Source: Sphingobacteriales bacterium
Lineage (GTDB): Bacteria > Bacteroidota > Bacteroidia > Chitinophagales > Chitinophagaceae
Direction of reading: 5' to 3'
DNA length: 7,403 nt
Assembly: GCA_947463665.1 (NCBI GenBank)
Contig: CANHUD010000115.1
Span: 1 to 7,403 of the forward strand
Shown: piece after piece, positions 1 to 6,617 of the stretch
How positions within the stretch are numbered: the stretch's first letter is position 1
Layout of the letters: every line of letters starts with the position of its first letter
Notes under the pieces: model-generated
Told to the model about the DNA's origin: nothing
Seen by the model: the letters and a program-made list of their open reading frames with translations, nothing else
Databases searched by the model: none
Position numbers and translations under genes: made by a program

Positions 1-59
1 CTGGCAACATCCAGAAATGCCTGTTCATCCTGATGGGTCTTTACTTCTATGACTTGCAT
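1..59 (-). CDS. 5' end of a gene cut by the window edge, possibly a GNAT-type acetyltransferase
   Basis: Reading leftwards from an ATG at 57-59, 19 codons remain open to the window edge; the protein begins MQVIEVKTHQDEQAFLDVA. This opening (a short beta strand 'QVIEV', then a charged helix ending 'AFLDVA') resembles the N-terminus of a family of Bacteroidota GNAT-fold proteins often annotated as N-acetyltransferase or hypothetical. That resemblance is from memory of the family and rests on very few residues; no acetyl-CoA-binding motif is in view. The gene starts 17 nt after the stop of the upstream phosphodiesterase on the same strand, so co-transcription is likely, although a possible promoter element sits in the gap. 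There is no Shine-Dalgarno sequence. The ATG is well placed; the function is uncertain. Confidence 0.5.
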   Translation of the reverse strand, partial: MQVIEVKTHQDEQAFLDVA

Positions 60-63
60 ATTG

Positions 64-71
64 CAAAAATA
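64..71 (-). promoter_or_regulatory. Candidate Bacteroidota -7 element (TAnnTTTG) before the left-edge gene
   Basis: On the minus strand the gap between the two leftmost genes reads TATTTTTG, an exact match to the Bacteroidota sigma-ABfr -7 consensus TAnnTTTG. It ends only 4 nt before the ATG at 59, so a transcript started here would be leaderless or nearly so. A -33 TTTG at the usual distance of about 19-21 bp is not seen; a TTTG at 85-88 is only 13 bp away. An A/T-rich gap can produce this match by chance, so this is a weak call. Confidence 0.25.
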
Positions 72-76
72 TGCCT

Positions 77-985
77 TTAGCGCTCAAACAGATCAGGGTA
101 ATCTGAAATGATGCCATCAACTCCCATTGCTTTTAACCGCCTGATCTCAGCCGCATCGTTTACGGTCCACGGAAGAATACGCATCCCCTTTTCATGGCAG
201 ATTCGGATCATATCGGCCGTAACGGATCGATGCTCCGGGCTGTAAATGGCAGGCACGAACCCCAGTTTTTTGATATTGCCTTCCACATCGCTGGCCTGCT
301 TATTTTCCAGCAGATAGGAAGTAGTCATTTCAGGATACTTTTTTTGCAGTACCTGAAGCGTCCGGATATCAAACGACTGTATGGTTGTCCGACGGTGTAT
401 TTTCTTTTTCCTGACCACTTCCATCAGCAAATCCGTAAAGGTTTCCGGATCCGGATGTCGTATACCATCTCCCTGAGGAGAACATTTGGTTTCTATATTA
501 TAGCGAATGGTCGTTCCACGCCGCGAAGCGACATAAGATTCCACGGAATCAATAAGGTCTGCAAGCAGAGGCTTGTAAGCCGGGCGTTTTTCCTGTTTCG
601 GGAAAAGGGTATGGGGCTTAAGACCAACATCCCAGCGGCGAATATCGCTGTAGGTCATATTGTATAAAAGTGTTTCTTTCTCCTCTCCTGCCTTAAGGAA
701 ACTGCCATCGGGCTTAGTGGAGATCAGCGGATTGAAATACGGGTCGTGCGAGACAACTACCTGACGGTCGCGACTTATTACCACATCCATTTCCAGGGTG
801 GTCACCCCCAGATCGATGGCTTTGAGCATAGCAGAAATCGTATTTTCCGGCATCAGTCCTCTCGCCCCCCTGTGCCCCTGTTTATCAAATTCAGGCATAG
901 TCGATTTTTTGGCAAAAATTGAACATCCCTGGGCAACCAGCAGCCAAAAAAGCAACAGCAGGGATAAGCGGTCCTTGTTGTACAT
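77..985 (-). CDS. Glycerophosphodiester phosphodiesterase, lipoprotein
   Basis: A 302-residue GDPD-family enzyme that hydrolyses glycerophosphodiesters, the deacylation products of phospholipids, to glycerol-3-phosphate and an alcohol. It has the family landmarks in order: GHRG with H38/R39, PENT with E47/N48, E65 and D67 in the EMD motif, H80/D81 in SHD, E165/K167 in the NIETK strand, QSFD at 203-206, WTVN at 273-276 and a terminal GVDGIISDYPD. H38 and H80 are the expected catalytic pair and E47, D67 and E165 the expected metal ligands. The start at 985 was chosen because it opens a lipoprotein signal peptide: K4/R6, a leucine-rich core and the lipobox VAQGC with C21 as lipidation site. Starting upstream would add 63 residues that hide this signal and would cover the 5' end of argS. 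No acidic surface-export tag follows C21, so a periplasm-facing membrane location is inferred. Substrate is not determined. Confidence 0.93.
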   Translation of the reverse strand: MYNKDRLSLLLLFWLLVAQGCSIFAKKSTMPEFDKQGHRGARGLMPENTISAMLKAIDLGVTTLEMDVVISRDRQVVVSHDPYFNPLISTKPDGSFLKAGEEKETLLYNMTYSDIRRWDVGLKPHTLFPKQEKRPAYKPLLADLIDSVESYVASRRGTTIRYNIETKCSPQGDGIRHPDPETFTDLLMEVVRKKKIHRRTTIQSFDIRTLQVLQKKYPEMTTSYLLENKQASDVEGNIKKLGFVPAIYSPEHRSVTADMIRICHEKGMRILPWTVNDAAEIRRLKAMGVDGIISDYPDLFER

Positions 986-988
986 TTG
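981..988 (+). promoter_or_regulatory. Candidate argS promoter, -7 element TAnnTTTG
   Basis: TACATTTG matches the Bacteroidota -7 consensus TAnnTTTG exactly and ends 35 nt before the argS ATG, which would give a 5' leader of about 30 nt. It lies across the start codon of the divergent phosphodiesterase gene (983-985). No clear -33 TTTG is present at the expected distance, so support comes only from the motif and its position in the 38-bp divergent gap. Confidence 0.35.
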
Positions 989-1023
989 CAAACATTTACC
1001 AGAACAAGATAAGCATTCGTACG

Positions 1024-2796
1024 ATGATTGTATCGAAAATTCGGGAAGCGGTTGACCAGACGTTGAATCAGTTATTTGCAGAGCAATTGGCGGGTTGTAC
1101 CTATCAGATCGGGCCAACAAAACCGGAATTTGAGGGAGATTACACCGTGGTGCTTTTTTCACTGGCGAAACCACTCCGGAAAAGTCCGGATGCGCTGGGA
1201 CAGGAACTGGGTCAGGCTTTAGTGGAAAAGCACGTACATTTTTTCAGCGGATTCAATGTAATAAAAGGTTTCCTGAATCTTACCATCACAGATAGCTACT
1301 GGCTTGATCTGTTACTCCTGTATTCAGCCGATACCACTTTCGGGCGCCACCCGAAAAACGGCAGAAAAGTAATGGTGGAATATTCATCACCCAATACCAA
1401 TAAGCCCCTGCATCTCGGCCATTTACGGAACAATTTTCTGGGATGGAGCATAGCAGAGATCCTGAAGGCCGGGGGGTATGAAGTAATCAAGTCTTGCATC
1501 GTAAATGACAGGGGCATACACATCTGTAAAAGTATGATCGCCTGGGTTCGATATGCAAACGGTGCCACACCTTCCAGTACAGGTATTAAAGGGGATCATT
1601 TTGTTGGAGATTTTTACGTCCGTTTCAATGAAGCCTACAAGCAGGAGATGGAGTCCCTCATCGCCGGAGGTATGAGTAAGGAGCAGGCTGAAAAAGAAGC
1701 CCCCATTTTCAAAGAGGCACAGCAAATGCTGGTCGACTGGGAAGCCGGAGACCCGGAGGTGATGCGCATATGGAAGCTGATGAATGGCTGGGTATATGAT
1801 GGATTTGACCAGACCTACAAACGCATCGGGTCTGATTTTGACCATACCTATTTTGAGAGCGATACCTATCTGCTGGGTAAGAAGATGGTAGAGGAAGGAT
1901 TGAATAAGGGCGTATTTCAAAAGCGGGAGGATGGAAGCGTATCTATAGATCTGACGGCTGACGGACTGGATGAAAAAATCGTTCAGCGAAAAGACGGAAC
2001 AGCCGTTTACATAACACAGGACATCGGCCTTGCTATAGAAAAATACCATCAGTATAAATGCGATGAAAGCATTTATGTGGTGGGGGATGAACAAAACTAT
2101 CATTTCAAGGTACTGAAGCTGATATGCGAAAAACTCGGCCTTCCATCAGCAGAGGGGATCTATCATCTTTCTTATGGAATGGTTGAACTGCCAACCGGAA
2201 AAATGAAAAGCCGGGAAGGTACAGTGGTAGATGCCGATGATCTGATCGATGAAATGGTGCGTATTTCAGCAGCCCATACAGAAGAACTTGGGAAGGTAAA
2301 AGATTTCAATGATCAGGAACTACAGGAGCTTTACCACATGCTGGGATTAGGTGCGCTGAAATTCTTTTTATTGCGGGTAGACCCAAAGAAAAAGATGATT
2401 TTCAATCCGGAGGAGTCAATCGATTTTCATGGATTTACCGGTCCGTTCGTGCAATATACACATGCCCGGATACGATCGATTCTCCGAAAGGAAAAGCCTG
2501 ATGAATCTGCTTCTGTTTCAATGTCATTGTTACCCCTTGAGAAATCGCTGTTGCTGTTACTGGAGCGATTTAGTACCGTCATTGAACAATCCGTTGCGGA
2601 ACACAATCCATCACTCATTGCCATTTATGTTTTTGAACTGGCAAAGATGTTCAATTCATTTTACACAGAACATTCCGTAACCAATGCGGAGAGCATGGAC
2701 AAGAAACAGCTCAGGTTGCGCTTGTGCAGGATGACAGCGAATGTGATTCTGTCTGGCATGGCATTACTCGGCATCAGTGTTCCGGAGCGCATGTAA
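1024..2796 (+). CDS. argS: Arginyl-tRNA synthetase (class I)
   Basis: A 590-residue class Ia cytoplasmic enzyme that charges tRNA-Arg with arginine using ATP. The N-terminal additional domain, which contacts the tRNA D-loop, spans about residues 1-105. The Rossmann catalytic domain carries the HIGH motif as HLGH at 130-133, within SSPNTNKPLHLGHLRNN, followed by NDRGIHICKSM, both typical of Bacteroidota ArgRS. The KMSKS equivalent is GKMKSREGT at about 392-400; divergence of this loop is common in ArgRS. The C-terminal helical anticodon-binding domain starts near 470 with FVQYTHARIRSI at 475-486 and ends in the usual short 'PERM' tail. The ATG at 1024 opens the family-typical MIVSKIREAV. An in-frame ATG at 919 would add 35 atypical residues and overlap the divergent gene's signal peptide, so it was rejected. 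There is no Shine-Dalgarno sequence, as is usual in this phylum. The last 33 bp overlap glgB on the other strand. Confidence 0.98.
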   Translation: MIVSKIREAVDQTLNQLFAEQLAGCTYQIGPTKPEFEGDYTVVLFSLAKPLRKSPDALGQELGQALVEKHVHFFSGFNVIKGFLNLTITDSYWLDLLLLYSADTTFGRHPKNGRKVMVEYSSPNTNKPLHLGHLRNNFLGWSIAEILKAGGYEVIKSCIVNDRGIHICKSMIAWVRYANGATPSSTGIKGDHFVGDFYVRFNEAYKQEMESLIAGGMSKEQAEKEAPIFKEAQQMLVDWEAGDPEVMRIWKLMNGWVYDGFDQTYKRIGSDFDHTYFESDTYLLGKKMVEEGLNKGVFQKREDGSVSIDLTADGLDEKIVQRKDGTAVYITQDIGLAIEKYHQYKCDESIYVVGDEQNYHFKVLKLICEKLGLPSAEGIYHLSYGMVELPTGKMKSREGTVVDADDLIDEMVRISAAHTEELGKVKDFNDQELQELYHMLGLGALKFFLLRVDPKKKMIFNPEESIDFHGFTGPFVQYTHARIRSILRKEKPDESASVSMSLLPLEKSLLLLLERFSTVIEQSVAEHNPSLIAIYVFELAKMFNSFYTEHSVTNAESMDKKQLRLRLCRMTANVILSGMALLGISVPERM

Positions 2797-4743
2797 TTTT
2801 TTCCCGAGAACAACACCTCCCAATGGAGGAAGATGAAGATTCAGGGAAAAAGCTTCTTCTGATTCTTCTATAAAGATATCAGGATTGTACACATCGCCTG
2901 ATCCACCAAAAGTACGATCGTCTGAGTTTAGTATTTCCAGCCAGGGTCCGGAATCGTTGAGTCGGATCTGCCAGTTGTGGCGTACTACCGGAGTCATGTT
3001 GAGTACAATGATCAGGTCATTGGCTGCATCGTTTCCTTTTCTGCAGAAAGTTATGACTGCTTCTTCACGTTTATTTAGATCGATCCATTCAAAACCATCT
3101 GATTGAAATTGTTTTTCGAACAGGGCAGGCTCAGAGGCATAGAGTCGGCAGATGGTACGCACGAAATGTTGTAACGCTGCATGTGGTTCAAATTGTAGCA
3201 GTCCCCAATCAAGTTCAGATTTGTAATTCCATTCAGATGACTGTCCGAACTCATTTCCCATGAACAGGAGTTTTGCTCCGGGGTGCGTGAACATGTATAG
3301 ATAAAGTAACCGGAGATTGGCGAATTTCTGCCATTCATCGCCCGGCATTTTATACAGCATGGGAGATTTTCCATGTACCACTTCATCATGGCTGAGTGGC
3401 AGCATGAAGTTCTCATCATAGAAATACATCATGCTGAAGGTGAACTGATCTTGCTGATAAGGCCTGTAAAGCGGGTCCTGTTTGAAATAGCGAAGGGTAT
3501 CATGCATCCATCCCATCATCCATTTCATACCAAAACCCAGACCGTCCATCCAGGTTGGCCGGGAAACGCCTGGCCAGTCTGTTGCTTCCTCTGCAATGGT
3601 CTGAACATCCGGGAAATCCCGGTATATGGTTTCGTTGAGTGCTTTGATAAATTCAATGGCTTCCAGGTTTCCATTTCCACCGAATTCATTAGGCTCCCAT
3701 TCTCCCTGTTTTCGGGAGTAGTCGAGTTTAAGCATGGAGGAGACCGCATCCACGCGAATACCATCTATATGAAAGAGATCGAACCAGAATCTTGCATTGC
3801 TGATCAGGAAGGAACGTACTTCTCCCCTTTTGTAATTGAAAATATAGCTATTCCAATCGGGATGATAGCCTTTACGCATGTCTGCGTATTCATAGGTATG
3901 TGTACCATCGAACATAAACAGACCGTGTGCATCGTAGGGAAAATGAGAAGGTACCCAATCGAGTATAACACCCAATCCCGCCTGGTGGAATCGATTGATC
4001 AGCTCCATGAATCCTTCCGGATTGCCGAAGCGGGAAGTAGGTGCGAAATATCCGGTACCCTGGTAGCCCCATGAGCCATCAAAAGGGAACTCCATTACCG
4101 GCATAAGTTCAACATGTGTGAAGCCCATGTCCTTTACATAGGGAACCAGCTGGTCTGCAAGTTGTTCATAGGAAAGATAGGACTCTTCGTTATTCCTGTC
4201 GGGCCTTTTCCAGCTGGCCAGATGGACTTCATAGACTGCATAGGGAGCGTTCAGTGCATTTTTAGATGCTCTGCTGCTCATCCACTGCTGATCTGTCCAA
4301 CTATAGTGTGGGTTCCAGGTAATGCTGGCTGTTTTGGGTTTAAGTTCCCAGAAATGAGCATACGGATCTCCTTTATCTAACCGTCTGCCCTGATAACCAA
4401 TGATGTTATATTTATATACCTCTCCCCTGCCAACGTCTGGAATGAATCCCTCCCAGATGCCGCTATTATCGAGCCTTACAAATAAAGGATGCGTATCGTT
4501 CTGCCAGTTGTTGAAATTTCCTTTAACCGAAACGGCCGTTGCATTAGGCGCCCAAACAGCAAAATAAGTTCCTGAGCGACCCAGAACCGTTCGCTGTTTA
4601 TTCCCGAAATAATGATAGGCAGTATAAAGTGTTCCCTCCTGAAACTGGCGTATTATATTTTCCGAGAAAAGAGAATAATTCCATACCGCACGACTGGTAT
4701 CGATGAACTGAACTTCTTCGTATAGAGGCTCATCTATATCCAT
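2764..4743 (-). CDS. glgB: 1,4-alpha-glucan branching enzyme (GH13)
   Basis: A 659-residue cytoplasmic enzyme that cuts an alpha-1,4 glucan chain and re-attaches it through an alpha-1,6 link, creating glycogen branches. A CBM48-type beta domain covers about 37-135 (GTYFAVWAPNA, VKGNFNNW, VYKYNI). The GH13 barrel follows, with region I DWVPSHF (D262, H267), region II GIRVDAV (R330, nucleophile D332), region III IAEEATDWPG (acid/base E385) and region IV LSHDEVVHGK (H452, D453). All catalytic positions are present. An all-beta C-terminal domain ends in the family-typical PPLGGVVLGKK plus about ten extra residues, and those extra codons are what overlap argS. The protein lacks the extra N1 domain of the longer E. 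coli enzyme (728 residues). The ATG is one base after the amylase stop (TGA-C-ATG), so translational coupling is likely; no Shine-Dalgarno sequence is seen. Confidence 0.97.
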   Translation of the reverse strand: MDIDEPLYEEVQFIDTSRAVWNYSLFSENIIRQFQEGTLYTAYHYFGNKQRTVLGRSGTYFAVWAPNATAVSVKGNFNNWQNDTHPLFVRLDNSGIWEGFIPDVGRGEVYKYNIIGYQGRRLDKGDPYAHFWELKPKTASITWNPHYSWTDQQWMSSRASKNALNAPYAVYEVHLASWKRPDRNNEESYLSYEQLADQLVPYVKDMGFTHVELMPVMEFPFDGSWGYQGTGYFAPTSRFGNPEGFMELINRFHQAGLGVILDWVPSHFPYDAHGLFMFDGTHTYEYADMRKGYHPDWNSYIFNYKRGEVRSFLISNARFWFDLFHIDGIRVDAVSSMLKLDYSRKQGEWEPNEFGGNGNLEAIEFIKALNETIYRDFPDVQTIAEEATDWPGVSRPTWMDGLGFGMKWMMGWMHDTLRYFKQDPLYRPYQQDQFTFSMMYFYDENFMLPLSHDEVVHGKSPMLYKMPGDEWQKFANLRLLYLYMFTHPGAKLLFMGNEFGQSSEWNYKSELDWGLLQFEPHAALQHFVRTICRLYASEPALFEKQFQSDGFEWIDLNKREEAVITFCRKGNDAANDLIIVLNMTPVVRHNWQIRLNDSGPWLEILNSDDRTFGGSGDVYNPDIFIEESEEAFSLNLHLPPLGGVVLGKKLHALRNTDAE

Positions 4744-4744
4744 G

Positions 4745-6592
4745 TCAGAGTTCGATGATGGTAAATGACAACGCCGGCACTTCCATTGTCTGCGTCAGAT
4801 CAACAAGCTGTTCTGAAAGGATATTTCGTCCCTGTTTTTTGCCAGCCAGTCCCTGCTGAAAACGTTCGGATGAAATTTTCGCAGATGTACTGTTTGGATT
4901 TAGTATACACATGACCCGATGGGAGGATGTATACCGGAAATAGACATAGACATTGTCATTCGGCTGATAATGTAATGTTTTGCCGGTTTGAAGTGCAGGG
5001 CTGGTCAGTCGGTAACGGGCTATTTTTTTAAACCAGGTATGATATTCCTGTTCTTCCGGAATTCGTCCCTCCGGAATGAATTTATTTACAGGATCCTGTT
5101 GCCATCCTCCAGGGAAGTCGCGGCGTACTTCAGCGTCACTGGGATTCTTGAAGTTTTTCATCAGCACTTCTGTTCCATAATAAACCTGTGGTATACCCCG
5201 AACGGTTAGCAGAAGACCGGTTGCCATTTTCAGACGGGGGACACTATTACCTAAAACGGATAGTATCCGGTCCATATCATGATTTTCAAGGAAAATGCAG
5301 TTTCTCAAAGGATTCTTATAGAGTGCATCTTGTGCAAGCAGGCTGTACAGCTGAGCGGTGCCGCCAGGGTTTAGGACGGCGTCCTTCATACCGAAAGCGA
5401 TGGGGAAATCTGTTACCCCTTGCACATTGTGCTTAAACGGCACATCCAGGTTGTTCTGGGTGAAGTAGGCGCTACCCAGGGGGGTGTTGCACCATGATTC
5501 TCCGAAAATGGTGATTTTGGGAAATTCTTTTTCGAGGGCTGTGTTAATGGTGTTCATGAATTGTTCATCACAGTATTTGTAGGTATCCACACGCCAGCCA
5601 TCGATTCCAAATTCTTCTGTGCACCAGATGGCATTCTGAATAAGATAGTTTGCAAGAAATGAATTGCGCAGGTTCAGGTCCGGAAGATGGGGGACAAACC
5701 AGCCTCCGACCATGATATCTTTATCCAGTTTAGAGGTATAGGGATCGAAGAACACTTCTTCCTTGTGGTTAGAACCCTGGTAAGCCGGCCAGTTGTTCAG
5801 CCAGTCTTTCATCGGAAGATCCAGAATGAACCAGTGATGACTACCTACATGGTTGTAAACAGCATCCTGAATGACCTTCATCCCTTTGTTATGGGCGGTG
5901 GCCACCATTTCCTTATACGCTTTATTTCCACCAAAACGCGGGTCTACATTGTAATGATCGGTAATCCAGTATCCATGATAACCGGCCACGTCATTTCCCC
6001 ATTCATGCATCAGCGGCATGTTGTTTTCTACAACAGGTGTCATCCAGACAGTCGTTACACCGATATCCTGTAAATAATCGAGTTTATTCTGCACTCCTTT
6101 TATGTCTCCTCCGTGGCGGGACCAGGGGTTCTTTCGGTTGTGCATTGTTTCGCGAAGGCCCTGAACCACATCATTGGTAGTATCTCCATTGGAAAAACGA
6201 TCCGGCATGATCAGATAGACGAGGTCTGCGGATGTTACCCCTTTGTTCCGGGTAATCCCATTGCCTTTTTCACGGGCTTTCAGTTCATACTGGAGTGTGA
6301 CAGACTGGGTGCCAGCCATTTTAAATTGGAGTTTTCCCGGTTTGGCAGCAGGAGAAACCTGCAGGTCAATAAATACATAGTTCTTATTTTCCGGCACATG
6401 AATACCCTGCAGGCGAACACCCGGATAAGGATTCATCCGAACAGATCCTTTTCCGATATCTTTTCCGTGGAGCATCAGCTGGAGACGGGAATCCTTCATT
6501 CCTACCCACCAGTGAGACGGGTACACATTTACCTGCGACAGCAGATTTAAGGATAGGCAAACAAAACTAGCAAACAGTACAAATGATTTCAT
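4745..6592 (-). CDS. Periplasmic GH13 alpha-amylase / neopullulanase, SusA-like
   Basis: A 615-residue secreted glycoside hydrolase that should cleave alpha-1,4 links of maltooligosaccharides or pullulan in the periplasm. The start at 6592 was chosen because it opens a Sec signal peptide (K2, hydrophobic core about 4-18, likely cut after S19); upstream ATGs would bury it and overlap the transporter gene. The mature protein begins VNVYPSHWWVGM, typical of the cyclomaltodextrinase N-terminal domain. The GH13 barrel shows MPDRFSNGD at 129-137, region I DAVYNH (D243, H248), region V LPDLN at 303-307, region II GWRVDTY (R334, nucleophile D336), region III FGESW (acid/base E365), region IV ENHD (H438, D439) and GIPQVYYGTE at 466-475. 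A beta C-terminal domain closes the protein. Domain order and length match Bacteroides SusA (about 617 residues). C12 does not sit in a good lipobox, so a soluble periplasmic form is inferred. The exact substrate is open. Confidence 0.92.
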   Translation of the reverse strand: MKSFVLFASFVCLSLNLLSQVNVYPSHWWVGMKDSRLQLMLHGKDIGKGSVRMNPYPGVRLQGIHVPENKNYVFIDLQVSPAAKPGKLQFKMAGTQSVTLQYELKAREKGNGITRNKGVTSADLVYLIMPDRFSNGDTTNDVVQGLRETMHNRKNPWSRHGGDIKGVQNKLDYLQDIGVTTVWMTPVVENNMPLMHEWGNDVAGYHGYWITDHYNVDPRFGGNKAYKEMVATAHNKGMKVIQDAVYNHVGSHHWFILDLPMKDWLNNWPAYQGSNHKEEVFFDPYTSKLDKDIMVGGWFVPHLPDLNLRNSFLANYLIQNAIWCTEEFGIDGWRVDTYKYCDEQFMNTINTALEKEFPKITIFGESWCNTPLGSAYFTQNNLDVPFKHNVQGVTDFPIAFGMKDAVLNPGGTAQLYSLLAQDALYKNPLRNCIFLENHDMDRILSVLGNSVPRLKMATGLLLTVRGIPQVYYGTEVLMKNFKNPSDAEVRRDFPGGWQQDPVNKFIPEGRIPEEQEYHTWFKKIARYRLTSPALQTGKTLHYQPNDNVYVYFRYTSSHRVMCILNPNSTSAKISSERFQQGLAGKKQGRNILSEQLVDLTQTMEVPALSFTIIEL

Positions 6593-6617
6593 AACGACTA
6601 ATTTAAAATGGACGATA

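Noticed and set aside
194..667. Open frame of 157 codons on the plus strand inside the phosphodiesterase
   Set aside because: It is antisense to an intact, motif-complete gene and shows no recognisable domain.
919..1023. N-terminal extension of argS to the ATG at 919
   Set aside because: The extra 35 residues are not ArgRS-like and would run through the signal-peptide codons of the divergent phosphodiesterase.
986..1174. N-terminal extension of the phosphodiesterase to an ATG at 1174
   Set aside because: It would place 63 residues before a clear lipoprotein signal peptide and sit on argS coding sequence.
1423..2103. Long open frame (226 codons) antisense to argS
   Set aside because: It lies wholly inside a strongly conserved argS, its translation has no recognisable domain, and its composition is that of a codon shadow.
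2816..2829. Perfect 5-bp hairpin CCTCC-CAAT-GGAGG about 20 nt after the argS stop, possible terminator
   Set aside because: It has no T tract after it on either strand, the stem is short, and it lies in glgB codons for the conserved PPLGG, which explain the symmetry.
3373..4074. Open frame of 233 codons antisense to glgB
   Set aside because: It overlaps the GH13 barrel of glgB, which has every catalytic motif; no domain, no start signal and no operon logic support it.
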